From assembly GCA_963726005.1 (NCBI GenBank), contig CAVSAT010000002.1, positions 310,001 to 374,000 on the forward strand: a stretch of 64,000 nucleotides of DNA. The letters are read 5' to 3'. The stretch is from Bog-473 sp963726005 (GTDB lineage Bacteria > Actinomycetota > Acidimicrobiia > Acidimicrobiales > RAAP-2). Positions 17,093 to 25,333 of the stretch are shown piece by piece. Under the pieces are notes generated by a model, which saw only the letters and a list, made by a program, of their open reading frames with translations, made no database searches and had not been told where the DNA came from. Within the stretch, counting starts at the first letter, position 1. The number at the start of each line of letters is the position of its first letter. Both the position numbers and the translations under genes were made by a program.

Positions 17093-17556
17093 TTGCGCTT
17101 GGGCTCCGTCGTCTTGGTCAGCAACCCCGCCTCGCGCTGGAAGTCGCCCGCTTCCTCGAAGCCCTTGTAGACGCTGGCGAAACGGAGGTACGCCACGTCG
17201 TCGAGGCCCTGGAGACGCTCGAGGACGGCGACGCCGACCTGCTGGCTGGTCGGCTCGGTCGTCTCCGCCCGCAGCGCGTCCTCCACGGCCTGGGCCAACT
17301 CCTCCATGTGCTCGGCGCTGACGGGCCTGTTCTTGCAGGCGGACCGGACCCCCGCGACGACCTTGGCCCGGTCGAAGGGCTCACGGAGCCCGCTGCGTTT
17401 CACCACCCACAGTGGGACCTCTTCCACCCGCTCGAAGGTCGTGAAACGGCGACCGCAACCCAGGCACTCGCGGCGGCGGCGGATGGCACCACCCTCTTCG
17501 GCCTGGCGTGAATCGACGACGCGGTCGTCATCGACACCGCACCAGGGACACCGCAC
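17089..17556 (-). CDS. nrdR: transcriptional repressor of ribonucleotide reductase genes
   Basis: A 155-residue NrdR. The N-terminal zinc ribbon uses C3, C6, C31 and C34 (MRCPWCG and RECLGCGRRFTTFER). The ATP-cone follows (VVKRSGLREPFDRAKVVAGV). It represses nrd operons when dATP/ATP is bound. It starts 14 bases after the LysM gene stop and ends overlapping the PIG-L gene, the same nrdR-LysM-lexA order as Rv2718c-Rv2719c-Rv2720 in Mycobacterium tuberculosis. No nrd genes are in the window. Confidence 0.95.
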   Translation of the reverse strand: MRCPWCGVDDDRVVDSRQAEEGGAIRRRRECLGCGRRFTTFERVEEVPLWVVKRSGLREPFDRAKVVAGVRSACKNRPVSAEHMEELAQAVEDALRAETTEPTSQQVGVAVLERLQGLDDVAYLRFASVYKGFEEAGDFQREAGLLTKTTEPKRK

Positions 17557-17570
17557 ACCGCCGACGTTAG

Positions 17571-17926
17571 TCAGGGAATGAAGACGCGCTCCCCTGGCAC
17601 CACGACGCTCGAACCGACCTCGCGGGCGAGTCGGTCGCTCAGCGAGGTCGCGCCGCGGGGTCCGCCCGGGTGGCGATCGAGGCCAGCGTGTCGCCGGCCT
17701 TCACGACGTACTCTTGACCCTGGGCCGGCGCCGCCTGCGCCAGGGTGCTCCCGCCGAGGGCCCGGATGGGGAGGGCGAGAAGGAGGAGCAGTGTCGCCAC
17801 CGCCAGGCCCAGGACCACCCGGCGGCGGCGCACCCGGGGGGAAGGTGCGGTCCGCGCCGGCTGGTCGGGCAAGGCGTGCAGCCGGGGCCGGCACGCCTCG
17901 AACTCGAGTTCAAATGCGACTGACAT
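17571..17926 (-). CDS. chiZ: LysM cell-division/cell-wall protein of the ChiZ (Rv2719c) type, one apparent frameshift
   Basis: A short protein with a cytoplasmic Arg/Pro-rich stretch, one membrane helix (VVLGLAVATLLLLLALPIRAL) and a LysM domain (YVVKAGDTLASIATRADP). As read it stops at 17639, but the LysM end continues in the next frame as LSDRLAREVGSSVVVPGERV to 17571. One missing C in the CCCC run near 17652-17658 would restore about 118 residues. Divergent placement beside lexA, with nrdR behind, matches Rv2719c, YneA and DivS-like SOS division inhibitors. ATG 17926 follows GGAGG. Its promoter contains LexA boxes. Confidence 0.78.
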
Positions 17927-17941
17927 GGCGTCCTCCCTAGC

Positions 17942-17955
17942 CGAACACCTGTTCG
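17942..17955. promoter_or_regulatory. LexA (SOS) box 1
   Basis: CGAACACCTGTTCG, a full match to the actinobacterial GAAC-N4-GTTC operator, between the chiZ transcription start and its ATG (16 bases upstream of it). Confidence 0.88.
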
Positions 17956-17964
17956 CTCTTGGCC

Positions 17965-17994
17965 ATTGGACCACGAACACCTGTTCGCTGTCAA
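17965..17994 (-). promoter_or_regulatory. chiZ-nrdR-PIG-L-dinB operon promoter
   Basis: On the minus strand, TTGACA (17994-17989) is followed after 18 bases by TCCAAT (17970-17965). LexA box 2 fills the spacer exactly, so LexA binding would exclude RNA polymerase. A predicted start near 17958 puts box 1 just downstream. Confidence 0.55.
17974..17987. promoter_or_regulatory. LexA (SOS) box 2
   Basis: CGAACACCTGTTCG, identical to box 1, lying between the -35 and -10 elements of the chiZ promoter. Confidence 0.9.
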
Positions 17995-18003
17995 GCCGCT
18001 GAG

Positions 18004-18017
18004 CGAACGACTGTTCG
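18004..18017. promoter_or_regulatory. LexA (SOS) box 3
   Basis: CGAACGACTGTTCG, full match to GAAC-N4-GTTC, 10 bases upstream of the chiZ -35 element. Confidence 0.85.
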
Positions 18018-18153
18018 TGACCCCTGCAACGTACCGATCTGGTGTGACAGCGTCCTGAACAGGGATCTCGTTGCTCAGGCCGACGGCTCCGGCCGTACCG
18101 GCCCCGGGCGCCCGCCACGGGATCCCTGTCATATGGCCGCATCCGACACTCAA

Positions 18154-18167
18154 CGAACAGGTGTTTG
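18154..18167. promoter_or_regulatory. LexA (SOS) box 4 (one mismatch)
   Basis: CGAACAGGTGTTTG; the right half deviates by one base from GTTCG. It overlaps the proposed -35 element of lexA. Confidence 0.65.
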
Positions 18168-18193
18168 CTTTCGCCGGAAACAGGCGCTATCTT
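18164..18193 (+). promoter_or_regulatory. candidate lexA promoter
   Basis: TTTGCT (18164-18169) and TATCTT (18188-18193) with an 18-base spacer stand about 108 bases before the lexA ATG, bracketed by LexA boxes 4 and 5, as expected for autorepression. The hexamers are only moderate matches. Confidence 0.42.
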
Positions 18194-18202
18194 GGTCCGA
18201 CA

Positions 18203-18216
18203 CGAACGGATGTTCG
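18203..18216. promoter_or_regulatory. LexA (SOS) box 5
   Basis: CGAACGGATGTTCG, full match to GAAC-N4-GTTC, just downstream of the proposed lexA start site. The rest of the 374-base chiZ-lexA gap shows no further gene. Confidence 0.88.
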
Positions 18217-18300
18217 CCCCCGGAGGGGGCCCGGCGGAACGGCCGGGGTGAGCACCACGAAATCGAGAACCACCACGAAACCGAGAACAAGGAGACACCG

Positions 18301-18936
18301 ATGTCCGAGGTCCTGAGCGGGAAGCGGCTGCAGATCCTCAACTTCATCGCCGACTGCCAGCGCGAGCGGGGCTACCCCCCCTCGGTGCGCGAGATCGGCG
18401 AGGCGGTGGGCCTCACCTCCTCGGCCACGGTCCACACGCACCTGGGCGTGCTCCAGCGCGAGGGCTACCTCTCGAGGGACCCGAGCAAGCCCCGGGCGAT
18501 CCAGGTCCATTTCGACCCCGACACGACGAGCCGGCTCCCGGCGTCGGCGGTGCACAACGTGCCGCTCGTCGGCGACGTGGCCGCGGGGACGGGCGTCCTG
18601 GCCGAGGAGAACATCGAAGAGCTCCTGCCCATGCCCGAGCAGTTCACCGGGAGCGGGCCGTCGTTCATGCTGCGCGTGCGCGGCGACTCCATGATCGAGG
18701 CCGGGATCTTCGACGGGGACTACGTCGTCGTGCGCCAGCAGCCCGAGGCGGACAACGGCGACGTCGTCGTGGCCGGCATCGGTGACGGCGAGGCCACCGT
18801 GAAGACGTTCAGCCGCAAGAGCGGCCGCGTCGTGCTGACGCCGGCCAACGCCGCCTACGAGCCGATGGTCTTCGACGGCCCCGAAGAGGTGACGATCTTC
18901 GGCAAGGTCGTCACCGTGGTGCGCCAGCTCAATTAG
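18301..18936 (+). CDS. lexA: LexA SOS repressor
   Basis: A 211-residue LexA. The N-terminal winged helix (GYPPSVREIGEAVGLTSSAT) binds operators. The autocleavage site is A95-G96 (GDVAAGTG) and the Ser-Lys dyad is S130 (RGDSMIEAG) and K168 (ATVKTF). RecA filaments stimulate self-cleavage after DNA damage. AAGGAG lies just before ATG 18301. It is divergent from chiZ with five LexA boxes between; recA is not in the window. Standard length and all functional residues are present. Confidence 0.97.
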   Translation: MSEVLSGKRLQILNFIADCQRERGYPPSVREIGEAVGLTSSATVHTHLGVLQREGYLSRDPSKPRAIQVHFDPDTTSRLPASAVHNVPLVGDVAAGTGVLAEENIEELLPMPEQFTGSGPSFMLRVRGDSMIEAGIFDGDYVVVRQQPEADNGDVVVAGIGDGEATVKTFSRKSGRVVLTPANAAYEPMVFDGPEEVTIFGKVVTVVRQLN

Positions 18937-18960
18937 TCGGATCCGGGTCCCCGCCGCCCG

Positions 18961-19830
18961 CTACTTCAACAGGCGGGAGAGGCGGCGATCGGCCAACTTC
19001 TTGCCGCCCGTCTGGCACGTCGGGCAGTACGCCATCTCGTAGGACTCGAACGAGACGCGCGCCAACGTGTCGGCGCAGTCCGGGTCGGGGCACGGCTGGC
19101 CGAAGCGGTTGTGCACCGCGAAGCGGCCGCCGAGCTTGCCCTCGGAGAGCCCGCCCTGGCGTGTGCGCTCAAGCTCGAGCGCGTCCGCGAGCACCTCGGA
19201 CACGGCGGTGAGCAGGTCCTCGCGCTGGGCGGGGCTCAGAGAGCGCAGCGAGGCGAAGGGCGAGAGCTTGGCCCGGTGCAAGATGTCGTCTCCCCAGCCG
19301 CGACCGATGCCCGACACCACGTGCTGGTCCCGCAGGTCCGTCGTGAGGTGGCGGTTGGAGTCGCTGGTGCGGATGAAGGCGGCGAACTCCTCGCTCCCCG
19401 GCTCGGGCCCCAACCCGGCCAGCGGTCCCTCGTCACCCGGCGCCAGTACCCACCAGGACGCCTTGCGTTGGGTGCCGTGCTCCCGGACGAGGATCCCGAT
19501 GCCCTCGGTATCGAGCCCGGCGTCGCCGCGGCCGAACACGAAGCGCGCCACGGACCCACGCGGCTTCGTCTTCTTGGGCGGCTCCTCGATGTCGAGGCGG
19601 CCGGCCTGGGAGAGGTGCAGCACGACGCGGACGCCGCCGTCGAACTCCCACACGAGGTACTTGGCCCGGCGGCCGACCGAGAGGAGCCGGCGCCCGCCCA
19701 GCGAATCGGGCGAGGGGTCGTAGGTCTTGAGCGAGGAGAAGCCGAGCAGGTCGGCCCGCCGCAGGGTCGTCCCCGCCAGCAGGGCATCGAGCCGCTCGGC
19801 CAAAGCCTGCATCTCGGGCAATTCGGGCAC
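18961..19830 (-). CDS. formamidopyrimidine/endonuclease VIII-type DNA glycosylase
   Basis: A 289-residue Fpg/Nei-family enzyme. It starts MPELPEM, so the catalytic Pro and the catalytic Glu (P2, E3 of the mature form after Met removal convention) are present. The helix-two-turn-helix region includes SGIGRGWGDDILHRAKLSPF. A four-cysteine zinc finger (CPDPDC and YCPTCQTGG) closes the protein. It removes oxidised bases and cuts the strand. Fpg and Nei subtypes cannot be separated by eye. It is convergent with lexA and its start is 14 bases from the divergent methyltransferase. Confidence 0.88.
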   Translation of the reverse strand: MPELPEMQALAERLDALLAGTTLRRADLLGFSSLKTYDPSPDSLGGRRLLSVGRRAKYLVWEFDGGVRVVLHLSQAGRLDIEEPPKKTKPRGSVARFVFGRGDAGLDTEGIGILVREHGTQRKASWWVLAPGDEGPLAGLGPEPGSEEFAAFIRTSDSNRHLTTDLRDQHVVSGIGRGWGDDILHRAKLSPFASLRSLSPAQREDLLTAVSEVLADALELERTRQGGLSEGKLGGRFAVHNRFGQPCPDPDCADTLARVSFESYEMAYCPTCQTGGKKLADRRLSRLLK

Positions 19831-19844
19831 GCCACAATGTACTG

Positions 19845-20640
19845 ATGACCTACACGCACGGGCACCACGAGTCAGTCCTGCGCAGCCACACCTGGCGCAC
19901 GGCCGAGAACTCCAGCGCCTACCTCCTGCCCCACCTCGCGCCCGGTCAGGACCTGCTCGACGTGGGCTGCGGGCCCGGGACCATCACGACGGACCTGGCC
20001 CTCCTGGTGGCCCCCGGCCAGGTGGTGGGGCTCGACGCCGCACCCGACGTGGTGGCCCGGGCGCGGGAGCACGCGGCAGGGACTGGGCCTGACCAACGTG
20101 CGCTTCGAGGTGGGCGACCTCTTCGCCCTCGGCTACCCCGACGAATCGTTCGACGTGATCCACCTGCACCAGGTGCTCCAGCATCTCGCCGACCCGGCTG
20201 GTGCGCTGCTCGAGCTCCGCCGGGTGCTCCGCCCGGACGGGGTGCTCGCCGCCCGGGACTCGGACTACGGGGCCTTCACCTGGGCCCCGGCGGATCCGAT
20301 GCTGGACCGCTGGCTGGAGGTGTACCTCGCGGTGACGGCGCGGAACGGCCACGACGCGCGGATCGGGCCGCGGCTTCTCGGGCTGGCCCACGAGGCGGGC
20401 TTCTCCGACGTGGTCGCCTCCAGCTCGACCTGGACCTACGCCGACCCCGAGGCACGGGCGTGGTGGGGCGGCCTGTGGGCCGACCGGGTGCGCCTCTCCC
20501 GCTTCGCCCAGCAGGCGACGGGGTACGGGCTGAGCGAGCCGGCGGAGCTCGAGGCCATCGCCGACGCGTTCACCCGCTGGGCCGCGTCACCCGACGCCGT
20601 CTTCGTGGTCCCCCACGTCGAGATCCTGGCCCGGGACTGA
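19845..20640 (+). CDS. class I SAM-dependent methyltransferase, one apparent frameshift
   Basis: The first frame gives HTWRTAENSSAYLLPHL and the SAM motif LLDVGCGPGTITTDLALLV, then loses homology at about 20082. The second frame, from about 20085 on, continues LGLTNVRFEVGDLFAL, DVIHLHQVLQHLADP and LRPDGVLAARDSDYG to the stop. Removing one A at 20082 gives a single protein of about 264 residues with all class I motifs. Ubiquinone/menaquinone-type (UbiE/type 11) methyltransferases look alike, but the substrate is unknown. The break is probably a base-call error. Confidence 0.75.
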
Positions 20641-20681
20641 TCACAGGCGGATCGACGCGGCGCGGGCCGGCCCGCCCGGAC

Positions 20682-21527
20682 TCAGTCCGCCCAGAGCTTG
20701 TCGGTGTAGGTGTCGGTGCCCACGATCGTCGGGATGAACGGGAGCGCGGCGACGACCGTGCCCTTGCCCGCGCCCTCCAGGCGGCGCCGGTGTTCCGCGA
20801 TGACCGGCTCCCAGGCCACCTCGGGCGGCGTGTTCAAGAACCACAACAGGACGGTGCGGTCGTCGTTGGCGGCCTCGCGGGGTACGTCGCCCGGTGCGTC
20901 GACCTCGAGCGCGATCGGCGTGAACGCAGCCACCAGGTCGGCATCGGTCCCCGGCAGCAGCGCGGGCAGATGCTCGGTGCGCAGCCAGGACCAGAGCTGC
21001 TCGTTGGACACCGACTCGTCGCGATCGATGAAGACGGCGACGAAGCCGCGGTAGGGGTGGTCGAGCGCGAGCTCAACGGGGACACCGTCGGGGTCGCGCC
21101 GGTGCTCCCACTGGAAGTTGTAGAGCAGCGTGTGCACGTGATCGCGCTCTTGGAACATCCGGCCCGCGGCGTGGAGCGCATTCACCTGGCGCAGCGCCCA
21201 GCGGTTCCACACCTCGAAGTAGCCGTCGAGCACCCAGTAGAGCGCGACGTAAGAGCCCCGAGCCGGCTCGCCCGTGATGGCCGAAGGGTCCGGGTCGCGC
21301 AGGGCCTTGAGATCGGCCGTGGCGACGAAGCGCCGCCCGGCGAAATTGTAGGGGCCCACCATGCAGCCGGCGTAGAAGTGGTCCCGCTCGTACCAGCGGT
21401 TGTAGGCGACCTCGTGTCCCCGGTGGGGCTCCACCAGGGTCAACAGCATCGAGCCGAGCTTGACGGGCTCGGCCTCCGCGCCGATCTCGATGGGGCGGCG
21501 CTGCTTCGGTGTGTCGTGCTCGGGCAT
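20682..21527 (-). CDS. conserved protein of unknown function, possible dimeric alpha/beta-barrel
   Basis: A 281-residue soluble protein. Two similar halves seem present, each with a strand, a W-rich helix and a short HF or HLPALLPG loop: YNRWYERDHFYAGCMVGPYN near residue 42 and LWSWLRTEHLPALLPGTDAD in the second half. This recalls EthD-like dimeric alpha/beta-barrel proteins, but the match is by eye and weak. No signal peptide, helix bundle or catalytic motif is evident. It lies alone between a methyltransferase and the anti-sigma gene. Confidence 0.7.
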   Translation of the reverse strand: MPEHDTPKQRRPIEIGAEAEPVKLGSMLLTLVEPHRGHEVAYNRWYERDHFYAGCMVGPYNFAGRRFVATADLKALRDPDPSAITGEPARGSYVALYWVLDGYFEVWNRWALRQVNALHAAGRMFQERDHVHTLLYNFQWEHRRDPDGVPVELALDHPYRGFVAVFIDRDESVSNEQLWSWLRTEHLPALLPGTDADLVAAFTPIALEVDAPGDVPREAANDDRTVLLWFLNTPPEVAWEPVIAEHRRRLEGAGKGTVVAALPFIPTIVGTDTYTDKLWAD

Positions 21528-21554
21528 GAGGTGCGAACCTAACAGCTGTCGCCC

Positions 21555-22331
21555 TCAGAGACTCCCGGTGGCGACGATGGGGGTCGTCGGGGCAACGGAG
21601 CCTCCCGTGGGCTCGGCGGTGATGCTCAGGTGCGAGGGTCGCGCCGAGCCCGCCATGGTGAACGCGGCCTGACGCGGCGCGCGGCCGAGCAGGCCGAGGG
21701 AGATCGGTCGTCCTCCCTCAATCGCCCAGAGCTGGTACGTCCGGTCGTGTCCCAGCGCCGGCAGGTTCGACGACACCAGGTAGCCCTGTCCCGATGGCAC
21801 GACGACGACCCGCGCCAACTCCGCGTGGGTGCTCGTGTCGAGGTTGACGACCCGGTGCCCCGGGGCGTGCAACGCCGTCGTCACCGCTGAGGCCGACCTG
21901 GCCGCGGAGGCCTGGAGGTCGGAGACCTTGTTGTCCGCCTGCACCAGGGAGATGCCGAGCACCACCGCGACGGCGGCGGCCGCCACGGCGACGGCGCCGA
22001 TCGTCGTGAGCACGCTCCGCCGACGACGCCGGCGGCCGTCGGGACGCCTCCGGAAGGGCGAACGACCCTCGGCGACGAGCTGCGGCATCGCCGGCGGCTC
22101 TTCGTCCGACTGGTGCTCGGGCAGCCGGCAGGCGATGTCGGACCAGAGTGCCTCGGGCAAGGGCTCCACCGAGTTACCCATGGCCGCGGCGACCTCTCGC
22201 AGGCCGTCGAGCTCGGCCCGGCAACGCGGGCAGGACTCGAGGTGCTCTTCGAGCTCGGCGAACTCGTCCCCGTCGACGGCGTCGAGCGCGTACGCGCCCA
22301 GGAACTCGACGGCATCCTCGTGCGGCATCAC
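21555..22331 (-). CDS. RskA-like zinc-finger anti-sigma factor
   Basis: A 258-residue type II membrane protein. The cytoplasmic anti-sigma domain has the zinc motif H30-x3-C34-x2-C37 (EEHLESCPRCRAEL). One transmembrane helix (LTTIGAVAVAAAAVAVVLG) follows an Arg-rich stop, then a periplasmic RskA C-terminal domain (YLVSSNLPALGHDRTYQLWA). It should hold the neighbouring ECF sigma factor inactive until regulated proteolysis. Its ATG overlaps the sigma stop by 4 bases, the classic coupled arrangement. A site-2 protease (rseP) is encoded at the far end of the window. Confidence 0.92.
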   Translation of the reverse strand: MMPHEDAVEFLGAYALDAVDGDEFAELEEHLESCPRCRAELDGLREVAAAMGNSVEPLPEALWSDIACRLPEHQSDEEPPAMPQLVAEGRSPFRRRPDGRRRRRRSVLTTIGAVAVAAAAVAVVLGISLVQADNKVSDLQASAARSASAVTTALHAPGHRVVNLDTSTHAELARVVVVPSGQGYLVSSNLPALGHDRTYQLWAIEGGRPISLGLLGRAPRQAAFTMAGSARPSHLSITAEPTGGSVAPTTPIVATGSL

Positions 22332-22903
22332 GCCTCCACGCCTCGCACCCCGGCGTCGGTGAGGACCGCCCGCATGCGCCGCATGCCGTTGCGGATGCGG
22401 CTCTTCACGGTGCCCTCGGGTTGGTCGAGGAGCTGCGCCACTTCGCGGTACGTGTGACCGTCGAAGTAGGCCAGCTCGATGGCGCGACGCTCCTCGTCGG
22501 GGAGCTCACCCATCGCCCGCGCGACCTGGTCGGCCACGGCCAGGTCCCACACTTCGTGCTGCAGGTCGTAGCCCGCCCCCGCGGTGCGCACGGCGTCGCG
22601 GGCCTCCCGCTGGCGCCGGGAGCTCGAGGAGCGCACCGCATCCACCGCCCGGCCGTGCGCCTGGGCCAACAGGAACGAGCGCAGGGAGCCCCGGGCGGGG
22701 TCGAAGCGCTCGGGTTGGTTCCAGAGCCGCAGGAAGACCTCCTGCGTCACGTCCTCGGCCTCGGCGGGGTTGTGCAGGACTCTGTTGGCCAGGCCGTACA
22801 CCGCTCCACCGTGGCGCCGGAACACCTCGGCCAGCGCCACCTCGCTGTAGCGGGCGACCGAGGTGACCAGCTGGGCATCGCTGCTTTCGTCGATCTGCGG
22901 CAT
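22328..22903 (-). CDS. ECF RNA polymerase sigma factor (SigK-like)
   Basis: A 191-residue sigma factor with region 2 (VTQEVFLRLWNQPERFDP) and region 4 (YFDGHTYREVAQLLDQPEGT, then KSRIRNGMRRMR). It lacks regions 1.1 and 3, as ECF factors do. Coupling to an RskA-type anti-sigma suggests the SigK group. ATG 22903 starts the conserved MPQIDESSDAQLV stretch; upstream codons show no sigma homology. The 175-base gap before the divergent VOC gene must hold its promoter, but I see no convincing ECF-type -35/-10 pair. Confidence 0.92.
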   Translation of the reverse strand: MPQIDESSDAQLVTSVARYSEVALAEVFRRHGGAVYGLANRVLHNPAEAEDVTQEVFLRLWNQPERFDPARGSLRSFLLAQAHGRAVDAVRSSSSRRQREARDAVRTAGAGYDLQHEVWDLAVADQVARAMGELPDEERRAIELAYFDGHTYREVAQLLDQPEGTVKSRIRNGMRRMRAVLTDAGVRGVEA

Positions 22904-23078
22904 ATCCGAGCTGTTCGGGCCCGCTCCCCCCGGTGGATGTCTCGACAGCGCCTGTTGGGCGTCGCCTGTGTTTGCGGATAGTAGGCGGTCTGCGTACCGG
23001 CCTGTCGATCTTCGGACTCCGCGATCGTCGTCATGTCGTCGGTGGCCACATCGGTGCCGTCGAGACAGGAGGTTCGTC

Positions 23079-23429
23079 ATGCCGCATCCCGTGATCCACG
23101 CTGAAATCCGCTCCGAGGACCCGGACCGCACCCGGCGGTTCTTCGGCGACCTCTTCGGCTGGAAGGTGGCGTCCGAGGGAGGCCTCCCCGGGTACACGTT
23201 CATCGACACAGGCGTCGAGGACGGGATCTACGTTGCCATCAGCCCCCGCCAGACGGGCCAGGACGAAGTGCTGTTCTTCGTCGGAGTCGAAGACGTGGCG
23301 GCGACGTTGCGCAAGGCCGAGGAGCTTGGTGGCACGATCATCCAGCCCGAGCAGAGGGTGCCGGGAACGAGCTTCGGCGTGTTCGCGGATGCGCAGGGCC
23401 ACAAGGTTGGCGTCGCCGCAACGGGGTAG
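23079..23429 (+). CDS. VOC (glyoxalase/bleomycin-resistance) family protein
   Basis: A 116-residue protein with the paired beta-alpha-beta-beta-beta fold: HAEIRSEDPDRTRRFFGDLF then LFFVGVEDVAATLRKAEELGG and FGVFADAQGHKVGV. It opens with a His and an Asp/Glu pattern typical of a metal site (VIHAEIRS). AGGAGG (23067-23072) sits before ATG 23079. Substrate unknown; such proteins act as lyases, dioxygenases or antibiotic-binding proteins. Confidence 0.88.
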   Translation: MPHPVIHAEIRSEDPDRTRRFFGDLFGWKVASEGGLPGYTFIDTGVEDGIYVAISPRQTGQDEVLFFVGVEDVAATLRKAEELGGTIIQPEQRVPGTSFGVFADAQGHKVGVAATG

Positions 23430-23440
23430 CGCCGAGCGCC

Positions 23441-24501
23441 TCAGCTGATGACGGACGACAACACGGCGCGGGCGCGTTCGAGTTGGGCGGCCGTCACCCG
23501 CTCGTCGGGATGGTGCGCCAGCAGGGGGTCGCCCGGGCCGAAGTTCGCGGCGGGTACTCCGTGCTCCCAGAACGACGCCACATCCGTCCAGCCGACCTTC
23601 GCGGTGGGTGGACACCCGCTCTTGTCGACCAGCGTCTTCAACAGCGGGTGATCGAGGGAGGGCGGCGCGCCGTCCCCGCGTCGAGCAGCTCCCAGGTATC
23701 GCCCTCCTCCGGCTCGAGTGTCGCATCGAGGAGACCGTGCAGGAACGCCTCGGCCTCGGCCTGTCCGCGGTCGGGTGCATAGCGGTGGTTGAGGATCACC
23801 ACCGCCTCGTCGGGCACGACGTTGCTGGCCACTCCCCCGTCGACGGCGACCACCTGGAGCTGCTCGGCGTAGGTGCACCCGTCCAGTGTCACCTCGCGTC
23901 CCTCCCAGTCCGCCACGGTCCGGAGCAGTGGGACAAGGCGATGGATCGCGTTGCGGCCGGTGAAGGGCCGGGCGGTGTGCGCCCGCACGCCGCGCAGCGT
24001 GACGCGCACCCGCATCGTTCCCTGGCATCCGGCCTCCACGAGCGCGCTGGTGGGCTCCCCCAGCACCGCGGCGTCGCCCTCGAGCAGTTCGGGTCGCGTC
24101 TGCCACAGCTCGAGCAGGCCGCTCTGGTCGCGGCCGATCTCCTCCCTGGCGTAGAAGCACCACGTCACGTCGACCGCGGGTTCGGGCACGGTCGCGGCCA
24201 GATCCAGCATGACGGCGAGGCCACCCTTCATGTCCGACGCGCCCACCCCCCACACCGTGTCGCCGTCGAGCCTCGGCACCGCGTTGTCGCCGGGCGGCAC
24301 CGTGTCGAGGTGCCCGGCCAGCACCAGGCGTTGTCCCCGTCCCTGCGCCGTACGGGCCACGACGTTGTCGCCGACGCGCTGCACCTCGAGCCAGGAGCAG
24401 CCGGCCAACGCCTTCTGCACCAGGTCGGCGAGCGGCGCCTCGAGACCGCTCACCGAGGGGACGGCCATCAGGTCGGTGGTGACCGCCAGCAGGTCGCGCA
24501 T
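23441..24501 (-). CDS. dapE: succinyl-diaminopimelate desuccinylase, one apparent frameshift
   Basis: An M20-family metallohydrolase. The metal motifs are AGHLDTVPPGDN, GASDMKGGLAV, the REE pair and, in the shifted part, LLAHHPDERV. From 24501 the frame is good to about 23677, then stops as nonsense at 23638. The conserved end (PPSLDHPLLKTL, GWTDVASFWEHGVPAANFG) continues in another frame to 23441. One missing G/C in the four-base run at 23673-23676 restores a single enzyme of about 353 residues. It removes succinate from N-succinyl-LL-DAP. It is the last gene of the dapC-dapD-dapE set, 4 bases from dapD. Confidence 0.85.
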
Positions 24502-24505
24502 CGGC

Positions 24506-25333
24506 TCAGGTGCTGGCGCCGTGGTCCCGCAGGACCTGGGTCAGCTGCGCCTTGTCGTGGCGCTCTCCCTCGCCGAGCCGCTTGATCACCAGCACGCACG
24601 GGACGAAGAACTCCCCACCGGGATACTCCCGCCGGCGGCTCGCCCGGATGGCGACGCACCACGGCGGCACGACGCCGCGTGAGATCTCCTCGCCCGTGTC
24701 GGCGTCGATGACCGGGATGGACGGGTCGAGAAAGCTGCCCGCCCCGAGGACCGATCCCCTGCCGATGCGGGCCCCGCCGGTCACCATGCAGCGGCTGCCG
24801 ACGAACGCGTCGTCCTCCACGACCACGGGCACCGCGTTGGGCGGCTCGAGCACGCCGCCGATCCCGACCCCGCCGGCGAGGTGCACCCGTTCGCCGATCT
24901 GCGCGCACGAGGCCACCGTGGCCCAGGTGTCGACCATGGACCCCGCCCCCACCCAGGCGCCGATGTTGACGTAGGAGGGCATGAGCACGACGCCACGCCC
25001 GAGGAACGAGCCCCACCGTGCCGACGCCCCGGGCACGGCACGCACGCCCGCCTCGGCAAACCCGTGCTTGAGGGGGAGCTTGTCCGCGTACTCGAACGGA
25101 CCGAGCTCTATCGTCTCCATCCCGCGCAACGAGAACAACAGGAGGATCGACTTCTTCAGCCACTCGTGGACCACGACCTCGTCGCTGACCGGGTCCACCT
25201 CGGCCACCCGGGCCTGGCCCGTGTCGAGGAGGTCGATGGCCTCCTCGACCAGCTTCACCGCCTCGGTGTCGGCCGGCGACACTTCGCCGCGCCGCTCCCA
25301 GAGCTCCTCGATGGACGCCCGCAGATCAGCCAT
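24506..25333 (-). CDS. dapD: tetrahydrodipicolinate N-succinyltransferase
   Basis: A 275-residue trimeric left-handed beta-helix acyltransferase, with hexapeptide repeats in the middle (YVNIGAWVGAGSMVDTWATV, QIGERVHLAGGVGIGGV). Length and motifs match the E. coli-type DapD (274 residues), not the longer mycobacterial type (about 317). It uses succinyl-CoA to open tetrahydrodipicolinate in the lysine/DAP pathway. Its start overlaps the dapC stop by 8 bases, so translation is coupled. Confidence 0.95.
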   Translation of the reverse strand: MADLRASIEELWERRGEVSPADTEAVKLVEEAIDLLDTGQARVAEVDPVSDEVVVHEWLKKSILLLFSLRGMETIELGPFEYADKLPLKHGFAEAGVRAVPGASARWGSFLGRGVVLMPSYVNIGAWVGAGSMVDTWATVASCAQIGERVHLAGGVGIGGVLEPPNAVPVVVEDDAFVGSRCMVTGGARIGRGSVLGAGSFLDPSIPVIDADTGEEISRGVVPPWCVAIRASRRREYPGGEFFVPCVLVIKRLGEGERHDKAQLTQVLRDHGAST

